Shown: one piece after another, positions 35,561 through 46,597 of the stretch | Position numbering within the stretch: position 1 is the stretch's first letter | Layout of the letters: every line of letters starts with the position of its first letter | Assembly (NCBI GenBank): GCA_022432975.1 | Contig: CM039509.1 | Coordinates: forward strand, 44,178,209 to 44,242,208 | DNA from: Begonia masoniana | Taxonomy: Eukaryota > Streptophyta > Magnoliopsida > Cucurbitales > Begoniaceae | Reading direction: 5' to 3' | DNA: 64,000 nucleotides | Position numbers and translations under genes: made by a program | The notes under the pieces: generated by a model | What the model was told of the DNA's origin: nothing | The model's database searches: none | What the model saw: only the letters and a program-made list of their open reading frames with translations

Positions 35561-36159
35561 TTCCAGCTTCCGTCTTACGGTAGAGAACTCTAAATCATCA
35601 AATAACTCTTTCCAACAGAAAGAAAACCCAACTCATTCAAAATGCATATAGCGGAAGACTTAAGCAACAGACCATTTATAAATCTATATAATCATTCCCT
35701 GACTCAGTGAACCACTAGACAGTTTCAAAGCTCAACGTTTTAAAATAATCTCATCCTACTTAAACTACCATATTCTTTAACATACTGTAACATAAGAGTC
35801 TTAACCAGGGGTCATAAATCGCCTCTCCAGTCCCGCACTGTCACCTTGAGCATCCTCCAGCAACCAGCCTTAAGCATCCTCCTTGAACATAACATCCTCA
35901 CCTGAACCTTCTTCACCTACACCATAAGGTTTAACTATAAGCCTAATGCTTAGTAAGGAATGCATGCTGTCAGATATACATGAGTACACAATTTAAAGAG
36001 ACATAAGTTCATAAACCATTCGTCATTCGTGTTCATCTTTATCTTTTACATAACATGTATTAAGGCAGGGAACGAGGGAGGAAGACAGGGGTACATAGTC
36101 ATTTGCCTATCGCGGCAGTCATACATAATCATTTGCCTATCGCGGCAACCATGATACAT

Positions 36160-36335
36160 CACTCGGCCTCCCCAGTGGGAAAATTCGCGAGCCATACATG
36201 TCATTACTCGGCCTCCACCAGTGGGAGATTTCGCGAGTCATACATATCATTACTCGACCTCCACCAGTGGGAGATTTCGCGAGTCATACATATCACTACT
36301 CGGCCTCCACCAGTGGGAGAATTCGCGAGTCGTAC
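36160..36335. repeat. 43-bp tandem repeat in candidate intron 2 of the LTR
   Basis: Partner of 29070-29245, with four units and a few substitutions (for example ctcgacctcc in unit three). Confidence 0.85.
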
Positions 36336-37303
36336 ATAGCGTAGTCTTTTCCCCGTTCTGCACTTAATCATGGTTACATTTACTTTTCATGTTCTCTACT
36401 TAATCATAAACGTGGGCATAATGCATAGACACGAGGTTCACAGAAAAAGTCATACCATAAGGACAAGTAGAACATCCTGTAACTTTACATTTACTTACAC
36501 AACTTCTTCATGTCGTGGAAATAACAATTCATAGTCAACAAGTTAACATTTCAGTGATTTCCTAATACCCTTGCAGTGTAGGGCCCTAGTGGCCGGAAAT
36601 CTTAACACATTCACTTACCTGGATTCCTCAGCAATCCGAGCTTCTTTCCTTTAAACCTCTTCACCTAAAACATGTACATTACAGTAGTTAAAACAAAGTC
36701 CTAATCATAAACCATCCTAGGATCTAATAGCTAAAGTCATTCCGATTACTCTGTTTGGCACACTGCAGTCTGAAATCCGAAACTAGGTGGACAGGTTTTA
36801 CCATTGGTTAAATCCGAGTTGGTTACTTAAAATGTTCGGAATCGATTCAGGATGACATCTTTACTCTCAGATTTTGAAAAGTCTTAAGCTACTCGGCCAC
36901 TGCTAGAAATATCCGAACTCAGTGCCGAGCTGAAAACAGAGCTCTATTTACTAATGAATGACTACATTGTCCATTTCATACCTCGGGTGTGGATTTGCAG
37001 AGAAGAGCAAGCTCGAAACCAGCCGTCGGTAAGGGAAGTTCTGGTAGCCGAGAGCAAAAACTTGGGAAAGAAGGAATCGCCGAGAGGAAATGTCGGCTAC
37101 AGTGGTAGTAAATGAGGTTTAAGGTTTCCATTTCCTATTTATACTTAATCCATCAATTCTAATTACAAAACTGCCACCTAACCTAGTTTTAATCAACTTG
37201 TAATAAATTTGTCTTAACATTAAATTTAAATCATAACGGTTAAATAAGAGGGTGACAATGAAAATGGTCAGAAAATCACCTGGCCGAAATGTCGGGTGTT
37301 ACA

Positions 37304-38119
37304 ATATCACACAGAGTGTTTAAACACAACTTAGACAATGTTAAACCTCGCTCTGAAACCAATTGTAGGATCGAGATTGTCTAAGAGGGGGGGGGGGGGT
37401 GAATTAGACCTTTAAAATTTCTTAAGCTAACAGCAAACAAACAACCAGTAAAGTAAAAGAGGGATAGAGAGAAAATTCAACACACAGATTTTTACGTGGT
37501 TCGGCCAAAACCTGCCTACATCCACGCTTCAAGGTTTCCCCCTAGAAGATCCTTAACCTCTCATCAACGAGAATTCCAGATCGAGCTTCACGGGCGTCGA
37601 TCTATAGCCTTACAATTCTGGATTGAACTTCACGGGTGTCAATCCACTGCCTTTCAGGTTTTACAGATTTGAGTGAATGAACACAACAAACTACAAACTC
37701 TCAAAACAAATTCTCAAGTTTGGGAATCGAGAGATGTAGATGAAAAATACAGAGTATGATGAATCGCACGTTAGGGCTCAAAGCTAATTTTTGCAAAAAG
37801 TTGTTCCTTCGTGCTCTAACCTCGGCTTAAATACTCTGTCTTATTTTTGCTTCACAGACTTGAATGCATCTTTCTTCAAATGGAAAAATGTTACCGTTAG
37901 GAAGCATCCGTACTTAAGCAGATATCCGTTGCATCTAAAATTGTTGTTCGTCATCGCCATTAATGTCTGGCGGAATACTATGTTATTTTAGTCTTGAACC
38001 GCCATCGGTGGATGCAACTTCAAAATGTTGAACCGGCATAGGATGATGAATCTTTAATCGCTGAACCGGTGTCGGATGATACAACATTAAACGTTATCGG
38101 ATGATGAAGTTTTAGACCT
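37304..38119. other. Unclassified repeat with a G13 tract
   Basis: The sequence gctctgaaaccaattgtagg near 37362-37381 resembles a decayed minus-strand tRNA-Met PBS next to an element end. A run of about 13 G follows at 37387-37399, then ggtgaattagacc. The phrase tttacgtggttcggcc (about 37492) is one I associate with dispersed plant repeats. I could not assign a family, and no ORF is supported. Confidence 0.3.
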
Positions 38120-38390
38120 CTTCTGCCTTTGTTGTTTAGTGAGCGTAGGATGTCTTCTTGAAGTCTTCTGCCCTTGTCGTCTAGCGAACGTAGGATGTCT
38201 TCTTGAAGTCTTTCGCCCTTGTCGTCTAGCGAACGTAGGATGTCTTCTTGAAGTCATCCGCCTTTGTCGTCTAGCGAGCGGTGGATATCTTCATTTTTTT
38301 TCATCTGCATTTGTGGTTTAGTGGACGGTGGATATCTTCATTTTTTTCTCATCCTCCTTTGTCGTTTAGTGGGCGGTGGAGTTCTTCATT
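38120..38390. repeat. 44-bp tandem repeat with the TTGTCGTCTAGCGA motif
   Basis: Five to six units of about 44-45 bp, each with ttgtcgtctagcgaacgtaggatgtcttcttgaagtc-like text (copies of gtaggatgtc near 38146, 38191 and 38236, then diverged gtggatatcttc units). The motif TTGTCGTCTAG is shared with the arrays in LTRs D, M and 62170, although no LTR was recognised here. Confidence 0.85.
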
Positions 38391-38597
38391 TAACTCTGTT
38401 AAAAAACTATGCAGCCCTGTACACTTAATCACATGCATTAGATAACTAAAATACCCTTTCCAAGGGCATTTCCAATAGATTAAACTCAAATGCATAATTC
38501 ATTATTCTCATTTAATAAACATAATTAATTTATATTACAAACATATAAACACATCATCAAAAATATATTTAGACTTAAACACTAATTAAGTCAACAT

Positions 38598-38960
38598 ACC
38601 CTAGCGCGTGTGCCCCGGTGGCCCAAGACTGAGTGGTTCGTCCCTCCTGGCGGTTGATAAGTCCACTGTGTGGTCCCCTTGGGTCCAGGGTTAAGTTGTT
38701 CGTCCCTCCTGGTACCCTAGCGCGTGTGCCCTGGTGGCCCAGGGCTGAGTGGTTTGTCCTTATTGGTGGTTGATAAGTCCACTGTGTGGTCCCCTTGGGC
38801 CCACGGTTTAGTAGTTCGTCCCTCCTGGTGTGCCCCTAACGCGTGTGTCCCGGTGGCCTAGGGTGGAGTGGTTGGTTGCCCCTCCTGATTGATACGTCAG
38901 TTGTGCGGTCCCAGCGATGGCCAATAGTGGGTGGTATTGAATACCTCTTGGTTGGTAAGT
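38598..38960. repeat. 117-119 bp tandem repeat, three copies
   Basis: Copies start at about 38598, 38715 and 38834 with cctagcgcgtgtgcc. Each contains ggtggcccagg, gagtggtt, gataagtccactgtg and cgtccctcctgg. The third copy is more diverged and fades out by about 38960. Confidence 0.85.
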
Positions 38961-39510
38961 TCATCGTGCGATCTCTGTGATGGCCCATGGTGAGTGGTTA
39001 TAGAATCCCTCTTAGATGGTGTTTCTTTTATCTTTTCCTTATGAGGTCCTGCCTAGTATTATAGCGGCCTATCTGTGTGGTGTGTTTCAGAGAATTCTTG
39101 CGTGATCTCCTTTTTCACCGTATACCTGATTATGTAGAATAGTGGTAGGTATAACATCATATACTAAGTTTGTCACTCACCCTATCGACTTTCTCTTTTC
39201 AGGTATAGAAGGAAGAATTGGAAGTGAGCTCTATTCGTGTTGAATTTTCTTTGAGTCTCACATTTTATTTTCTACCTTTTTTTTAATATGTAAGACATTC
39301 GAGATTGTACTGTACTTTGACATGTAATTATTTTCGTTTATCTTGTTTTTCTACTATTGTTTGTACTCTCATATTTGTTACTTCGAGGAGGATTCTGGAT
39401 CAGTGTTAAAACTTCCGCACTCAGCCTTAGGTTAGACGGTGGATCTCTCCGAAGTTGATCGTTTAACCTGGCGTTTCTGTAAGGCCCCCTCTCTGGCTGT
39501 GACAATATGT
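38961..39510 (+). other. LTR-like remnant
   Basis: Ends with cttccgcactcagcc, ggttagacggtgg, taacctggcg and ggctgtgaca, a combination typical of 3' LTR ends. A start and target duplication were not found. It may be the distal part of the element that also holds the tandem repeats at 38120 and 38598. Confidence 0.3.
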
Positions 39511-40047
39511 GTGAAATATTTGTCACTACATACACTCTCTTAGTTTATTTGATCATACCCTAATGGAATTATCACATCATATATTGAAATAACACTTTAT
39601 AATATATTAATTAGCTTTTTTTTTAAGTTTAGCATGAGTAATTTTGTCAATAATTTCACTTTAAATAGTCTATCGCAAAATAGACATTTGTCCGTACCAG
39701 CTTTACGAAACAATGCGCACGACAAAAGAATATGAAGATCGATCTATGATATGATTGCGACATTAAATTTTTTGCTATGATGTTACAAGACAGACTTGTT
39801 GATATTGCCTATGGCGATGGATTTTATTTATTCAAATATCTTTCTTTCTAGGCGTCGTTTTAGTAGTATGATAAAACACACGTACCAGACATACATCTCT
39901 TTCGTCAAAACCTTAGTTGTGACATTTAAGAGCATGGAAAATCTGCTGGTTCACCTGCTGATGGACAATGTCTCTTTATATCATAATTATTTAAATTAAA
40001 TTAAATTAAATTAAATTGGAGATTAATTCGATTTTGATAAAGATTAG
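39511..40047. other. AT-rich spacer, nothing recognised
   Basis: AT-rich sequence with only short chance ORFs and an aaatt microsatellite at about 39992-40015. Confidence 0.5.
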
Positions 40048-40903
40048 GGTAAAGTGCAAAAAAAAACTTGAACTTTGGCAAAAGTTCAAAAAAAAAAGCT
40101 TAAACTTTCGAAAGTGCAAAAAAGAGCTTTGCGGTCGACCATATTTAGGTGACACTAAAATTAATTTTTTTTAAAAATACTAAATGATATGCAATTTACT
40201 TGAAATTTTATCACATGTTCTCCATATTATGAGAAGATAATTTGAAAATGTTCATGATTTTCTAACACTTGTACGATTTATTATAATTTTATTTAATACT
40301 TTTATAAAATAATTATAATAAATCATGCAAGTGTTAGAAAATCACAAAAAAATTTAGATTATTTGTTCATGTTAAAAAAAAGATGTGGTAAAAATTTCAA
40401 GTAAAATTAATATCGTTTGATAATTTTTTAAAATTAATGTATAAACTAAGATTAATTTTAAAAAATATATCAAACGATATTTATTTTACTTTAAATGTTT
40501 ACCACATGTTTCCCTTAATATGAGAAATAATAAAAATATTTTCATGATTTTCTAACCTTTGTATTATTTATTATAATTATTTTATAAAATAAGTAAATAA
40601 AATTACAATAAATCGTATAAGTGTTAAAAAATCATGAAAAGTTTCAAATTATCTTCTCATGATATGGAGAACATGTGATAAAACTTTCAAGTAAATTGCA
40701 TATCGTTTAGTATTTTTTAAAAAAAATTAATTTTAGTGCTACCTAAAGGCGGTCGACCGCATCAAATTAGGCAATTAACCGCATTATGCTGTCGACCGCC
40801 TAATTTGATGCGGTCGAACCTAAAGTTCTTTTTTGTACTTTCGAAAGTTTAAACTTTTTTTTATAACTTTTGTCAAAGTTTTGGCTTTTTTTTACATTTT
40901 ATC
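40048..40903. mobile_element. Foldback (full-length hairpin) element
   Basis: The two halves are inverted copies of each other. Terminal repeats of about 95 bp (ggtaaagtgcaaaaaa at the left, ttttttacattttatc at the right) continue into longer inverted homology, for example 40146-40330 against 40600-40740. A second small palindrome around gcggtcgaccgcatcaaattagg lies at about 40750-40815. No coding capacity is seen, so it is non-autonomous. Flanks ATAAAGATTAG and ATAAAGGTGAT may be a decayed target duplication of 9-11 bp, which would suit a Mutator-like origin. Confidence 0.75.
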
Positions 40904-41204
40904 ATAAAGGTGATAATCTCATGGGCAGAAGGAAAGAAGAGAATTCATGCTCAATCTGAAAAATCTGCAGATAATTTATTTCTCAAAACTGTGTAATTAT
41001 AGTGGATATGATATTATAACCAGTATAGAACCAACCCACTGTAGTCGAAGTGGAAATTTTTCCTATTCTCAAATATCCATATTCTACCAATTCTGTTCAA
41101 CTATCAATTCGCAAATGGTTTATCTTCCTTATACAGATAAAAAAGGTGGATCATATTCCAGTTCTTCCATCTCTTAGTTTCAATTGATTTGCAATATGAA
41201 ACAC
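40904..41204. other. Spacer, nothing recognised
   Basis: About 300 bp between the foldback element and the copia-like segment. A 76-codon ORF (40947-41177) shows no motif. Confidence 0.4.
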
Positions 41205-42779
41205 AATCAATTCTCTATCTGACCTGAGTCACCGAAATGAATTTATCTTATGTATTTTTTTTTTAAATTTTACACTTAAATTTCGGTGTCACTGTCAGTG
41301 TTTTTTTCTTTTCGTGTTCGATTTTCAACGGTTGTTATCATAGCAAAGTGAAAAAGTGTTTGTACTCAAATGGAACACATTTTGGATTTGCAATTTTTAT
41401 GAAAATTGCAATTTGTTGAAAAAAAATTAAAAATAAAGAAAAAAACGATGAAATTTTTCGTTTAGAGTTGTTGTTAGGTCCAAAACTCAAGCAAAGGAAT
41501 TCACCGATGGAGGTAGAGCATGAGAATCAAACAACAATAACAGTGATGATGTTATACAATTGAAGGACAGATCGAAATCAAAGAACCGTGATAGAATATG
41601 TTATTTTTTTCAGAAGAAGAATCACATTAAATCTGAGTGTTGTAAATTGCATAATAAAATTAAAGAGAGTTACAGAGAAAGAAAAACAACTGATTACATT
41701 TGCTACAGGTGATGTTTCAGAAGAAGATTATTGTTATAAAGATTTTATTTTTGTGTTTGAAGAAAACTTAAAGCCAAATAAGATTTGAATTTTGGATTCT
41801 TTTGAGATTGTGTCTAAATGTTGATGGGTAATAATATACCTTGTAGAATATATATAGCTTATGCATATTTATTTTCAAAAGAATACGAAAATAGTGAAGA
41901 AAAAGTTGAAGATTTGTAAGAGAAAAAGGATATTGCAATTTGTTAATAGATAAGATTTGAAGAGAGAAGAGAAAGAAGTTTGTAAGGAGAGAGATGGAGA
42001 ATAGTTAATTACTTGATTTTTCTTGATTGATTGATTTATTCATTGATAGAAAGACATACATAAATGAATACATAGATTTTTATTTGTTTAAAGGTAAATA
42101 AAAAAATTAGGACTTGTATTGAATTATGTAAGCATGTTAACTTCACTTATGTTATTTAGTTTCTTTCTACAACGTCTTCAGTTTTTCGTTTTTCTAACAT
42201 AAAATTATCTGTTTTTAGTCGAAGCTCGTTAGCCCTCGCAGTTTTATTCTTGGGTTTAGTCCAAAATAATTTTGTAATAGGTAGAGATGATAATTTTATA
42301 TAAATTAGCGTTTTATTTAAATTGCATAATCACTTTGGAATTGCACTTTAATTGATTCTTAAAGACATTTGTCCATCATAAGTCAGAAAAAATATTGTAG
42401 AAATTAGTTAAGCACTTCTAGTGAGTATTGCAAAAGAGATAGTTCTAGATTATCTAAATAATTTTGTTAACATTTGTACTAAATTTTTTACATAAAGGAA
42501 AATCAAATCTAAGTCATATTTTTATCTCGTGTTATTTTCATACTACTTATTTCGTGTTCTACTTCATTTTGATTGTGCTTTTACTTTTAGTCATTCTAAA
42601 AATCAACTAATCATTTCATATTTTATTTACATGTTTTACTTATATTTGTATTTTGATAATTTTGTCATCGTAAAATTGACATTTTACTAATCATATAGTA
42701 ATGGGATGCGATACGTGCACTTACGTAGTGTTATAGTTTTGCACAATATTACTTTGAAAATCAAAATGTTATATGGAGT
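41205..42779 (+). pseudogene. Decayed copia-like segment, copy 1
   Basis: About 1.57 kb that recurs at 52738-54352. A degenerate PBS (gttatcatagc, about 41333-41345) is followed 250 bp later by a gag-like tail: CYFFQKKNHIKSECCKL (zinc knuckle whose second Cys is Phe) and, after a stop, an ILDSF stretch where copia protease has ILDSG. That is consistent with a Ty1/copia gag-protease remnant. The rest is AT-rich non-coding sequence. It is cut at 42779 by the LTR of element D. Confidence 0.5.
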
Positions 42780-45384
42780 TGTAACATCCGACAACTTCAA
42801 CCAGGTGACTTCCTAACTGAATTAACGGCCATGATTATTCAATCTTCACGGTTTAGAATTTTATGCCAAGCTTAATTAATTACATGTGGATTTAAACTAG
42901 GTTGAGTGGCAAAGTTGTAATAATAGAGGATTGAGACCAGTATTTAAAGAAAAAGGAAAGGATTCAAACCTCATTTAAACCACTGTAGCCGTCATCTCTT
43001 ACTCTTGGCGATTTCCCCTCCCGAGCTCTCGCTCTCTGTCAGCTGGAAATCCCTCTTCCGACGATCAGTTTCCTTGCTGCTTCTCGGCTACTTTGTGCTC
43101 GAGGTACGAGTTTGGCAATGTAGCTATCTTTTAGTCGTTAAGCTCTATTTTCTGCTATGTGTTGAAGTTCTGGGTTCTTCAATGGCCGAGTATTAGTAAG
43201 GGTATTTTAAAATCTGAAAGTGGTAACGTCATTCCGAATCGATTTTGGACATTAAACAACCAACCCTGAGTTATCACTAACCGAATCTGTCTGTTTTGGG
43301 TTTTGGATTTCAAACTGCACAGAGAACTATACTAAGGATTCGGGAGTGACTATAGCTATTAGATCCTAGGATGACTTGTGTTTAGAACTAATAGGACTTT
43401 GTATTAACTACTGCAATGTAAATGTTTTAGGTGAAGAAGTTTGAAGAGAAAGGAGCTCAAATTGCTAAGGAGACCAGGTAAGTAAATGTGTAGGTTTCTT
43501 GGTCATTAGGACCCTACATCAAAGGATGCTAGGTAGAAACTCATACGGTGATTAGAATTTTCCCTTATATCACTGTCTAATGTTTATGTCATTGATTAGC
43601 TCAATGGTAAGATTTCACGTCGAATGATGCTCTGTTCTGTAGCTTGATGATTTAAGAATTTTCATGTTCATGCATCATGAATGTTTTATGCATATGAAAA
43701 TGTTTTAAGAGTATGTTTTCGCATGAACAAGATAAGAATATAAAACTTATACAACGTGGATTAAGCGAGGGTTGGGGGCGGTTTGGCGTATGTCACTGTC
43801 CAAAAGAAGGACCATGATACGACCCGCAAGGGAACTATGTGCACTCTCACTGTCAAACCCCCTTTACCGGCACAAATCCTCTCTTAATCCACACAACGTA
43901 AACGAAGAATATGAACGATGAACATGAATGATGTATATGAATGATGATTATGAACAATGAATATGAACGATGAATATGAATGATGTATATGAATGATGAT
44001 TATGAACAATGAATATAAATGATGAACCAGGATGAAGACTTGAGTATGAGTATGAATAAGAAAAGATTCATGAGCTTTTATTTCCTCAAAATGAGCATTC
44101 ATGCATACTTATTAGTACTGCATTCCTTACTAAGAATTAGGCTTATAGTTTAAACCTTATGATGTAGGTGACGAGTTTTCAGGTGAGGATCTCAAAGTTA
44201 ATGAGGATGTGTAAGCTCGGTTGCTGGAAGGTGTTCAGGGAGCAAATCTGTGACTGGATGGCAAAAGAGACCCCTGGTTAATGTTTTTTTATGATTTTAG
44301 TTATGATAACGAATATGATAGTTTAAGTAGGATGAGTCTATTTCATAACATTGAGTCTTCTTTTAAAGATGTCTGTTGACCACTGAATCTGGAAATAATT
44401 TTAAGGAGCATTGGTTGGTCTGTTTGCTTAAGTCTTCCGCTATATGAATTCTGGGTGAGATACTGATTTTCATTAATATGAATGTTATGCCATTGAAGTC
44501 TTAAGTCAGTGAAGATTAAGCTATCGGATGATGAGAGTGTTATTTTGTCATCTAGTGATCGGTAGATGTAGTGCGTTTAAGCTATCGGATGACGAGAGTG
44601 CTATTTTGTCATCTAGTGATCGGTAGATGTAGTGCGTTTACGCTATCGGATGATGAGAATGCTATTTTGTCGTCTAGTGATCAACAGATGAGGTGTATTT
44701 AAGTTATCGGATGATGTAAGTGTTATTTCATCGCCCAGTGACCGGTAGATGCAGAGTGTTTAAGCCATCGGAAGATGTAAGTTTAATTTTGTCGTCTAGC
44801 TACCGGATGATATAAGGGTTATCTTGTCGTCTAGTGATCGGTATGTGTAGCGTATTGCTGTTGTTGAACGAGGATAATGAACCACGAGTGATGCACGTGC
44901 CCACCGGATGATATCTTCTATCTAGTGAAGTTTTAAAGAGTCACGTGTTAAGCACGTGCTCATCGGAAGATGTCCTCTATTAGGCGGTGATAAGTGAGTC
45001 ACGCGAGTTTTACGTGACGAATCGGATGATGAAATCTTTCTCTACTGGAAGATGTGAACTCCTTGCTTGTCATTTAGCGACCGGCAGGAGTAAGTGATTA
45101 AGTATAGAAATCTGTTGGGGTATGATCGGCAGATGCAAGTTTATTTCTCCATCGGTAGGTGCAGCTTAAGAGCTAAAGTCTTTTATCGGATGGAGTATTT
45201 TACCCTGCCCGCCGGCAGATGTATAATGTACTCCTCTGCCGAGCGATGCCTAATGTGTGATGTCTTAAGCTAAATTATGTTTCAGAAAAATATATATTAC
45301 CAAAAATGAGTAAAGTGTGAGTAATAAGAATTAAATGATTAAGAAAGTCATGGATTATGTGTCGATCCCTCTGGGGTTGTTACA
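42780..45384 (+). mobile_element. 5' LTR of chromovirus D
   Basis: 2605 bp, TGTAACATCCGACAAC...GGGTTGTTACA. TATA-like tatttaaag at 42941. Candidate splice layout: donor GAG|GTACG near 43104, acceptor TTTTAG|GTGA at 43430, micro-exon 43431-43477 (47 nt), donor CAG|GTAAGT at 43478, branch-like CTTACTAAG at 44126-44134, acceptor GATGTAG|GTGA at 44166-44167. Intron 2 holds an atgaatgatgattatgaac-type repeat (43906-44040). The array is at 44515-45240. It differs from the 3' LTR by a few percent in the first 300 bp, so D is older than M. Confidence 0.9.
44515..45240. repeat. GTCGTCTAGTGATCGGTAGATG array in LTR D
   Basis: About ten degenerate units of 60-70 bp with gctatcggatgatgagagtg, ttttgtcatctagtgatcgg and tagatgtag. 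G-box CACGTG-like acgtg motifs appear near 44898-44970. No intact TGACGTCA remains, unlike the arrays in A, B and M. Confidence 0.85.
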
Positions 45385-45388
45385 ATTA

Positions 45389-45400
45389 TGGTATCAGAGC
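45389..45400 (+). other. Primer-binding site of element D (tRNA-iMet)
   Basis: TGGTATCAGAGC, four bases (ATTA) after the LTR end. Confidence 0.9.
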
Positions 45401-45548
45401 GAAACCGGGTTCTAAAATTGATTCTGCAGACCACCACCCAGCACAGATTGCCATCTGAGTACACTCCAGCAACTGTAAGCATTTATGATTTCAGTAAATG
45501 TCATTAAGTTAAGATGTATCTATAATTATTTGTCTAGGACTCCCAAAA

Positions 45549-46573
45549 ATGGTTAGAGGTCAGCAGAGAGAGACCAATGAGGATAGCAATGCCATTGCTC
45601 AGTTGACAGAGTTGGTCATGCGCCAATCTCGCCAGATCGAACAGCTGATGACTGCTAGAGAGGAACAAGGCAACTCCAGTACTAATGCAACTCATGATCA
45701 TGGGGGTGAGCGTTTCCACCGGCTTCGACCCCCGGTATTTAATGGACATGTTTCAGATCCTATTTATACTGAGGAATGGGTTCGAAAGATAGAGGACATG
45801 TTTAAGTATGCAAAGGTTGACGAAGGAGATAAGGTCACGTATGCTGTCTTTCATTTGGAATTAGGTGTAAGGCATTAGTGGGATTCAATCCAGAACACTG
45901 CTAATGCAGGAGCTATGACCTGGGAAATGTTTAAGACTGCCTTCTTTGACAAGTACTTCAATAGGACTGTTCGGGCCAACAAGAAGAAGGAGTTCATGAA
46001 TCTGCGACAAAATGGCTCTGTGACGGATTACATATGCAAATTTGATGCTTTATCACGGTTTGCTCCCCGAATGATTGAGGATGATGAGGACAGGATTTAC
46101 CAATTTGTTCAAGGACTGAAGCCGAGTTTGTACATGAAAGTAAAGACTGCTTGGATACACAATGTACCTTATGGTGAAGTGACGGCTAAGGCCTTGGAGC
46201 TGGAAGAGGCTGAAATGACAGCATATGCACAGCTGAGCAGCCAAGAAAATTCATGAAGGAAACTCAGCCGCCACCACGTCAGAACAAAGGATGGCAGCCA
46301 CAACAGAACAGGGGACCACCACAACAACAATAAGGTATAAAGAGACCCTTCAATCCAAATGATGATCAGAGAAAAGGAAGGCGACCAATGGCCCCTCTAT
46401 GCCCCACCTGTCAGAAGAACCATCCCGGTGAATGCAAGTTACTTTCTGGCCGCTGTTTTAGATGTGACAAGGTTAGACATGTAGTCAGAGACTGCCCCAT
46501 GCCACCCGATCCAAACCGAGCAAGAGTAATGCCCCGAGTCTTTGCTATGATGGAAGACGAGGACACCATGTAG
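45549..46573 (+). pseudogene. gag: gag of chromovirus D, broken
   Basis: Starts at ATG 45549 ([13 protein letters not shown]). A TAG at 45876-45878 replaces the first Trp codon of the RHWW motif. The frame continues to about 46240, where an indel shifts it (former basic, Gln-rich region). The knuckle CFRCDKVRHVVRDC at about 46448-46490 keeps C-C-H-C spacing but has Arg in place of the usual Gly before His. Another stop lies at 46571-46573. It is closest to the gag of M. Confidence 0.9.
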
Positions 46574-46597
46574 CATACGGTCATAACAGGTACAATT

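Larger units (their letters stand above)
34725..37303 (-). mobile_element. 5' LTR of chromovirus M
   Basis: 2579 bp; minus-strand start TGTAACACCCGACATTTCGG at 37303, end ...GGGGGTCGCTACA at 34725. Candidate splice layout: acceptor 1 TTTTAG|GTGA, micro-exon 36619-36664 (46 nt), donor CAG|GTAAGT, branch-like CTTACTAAG at 35949-35957, acceptor 2 GGTGTAG|GTGA at 35917-35918. The array at 35170-35560 is near the 3' end. The near-identity with 27638-30209 shows both belong to one insertion or a recent LTR recombination. Confidence 0.9.

Noticed and set aside
43884..44102. His/Ser/Ile-rich 72-codon minus ORF, repeated at 51109-51327
   Set aside because: It is the antisense of the low-complexity repeat in the LTR of D.
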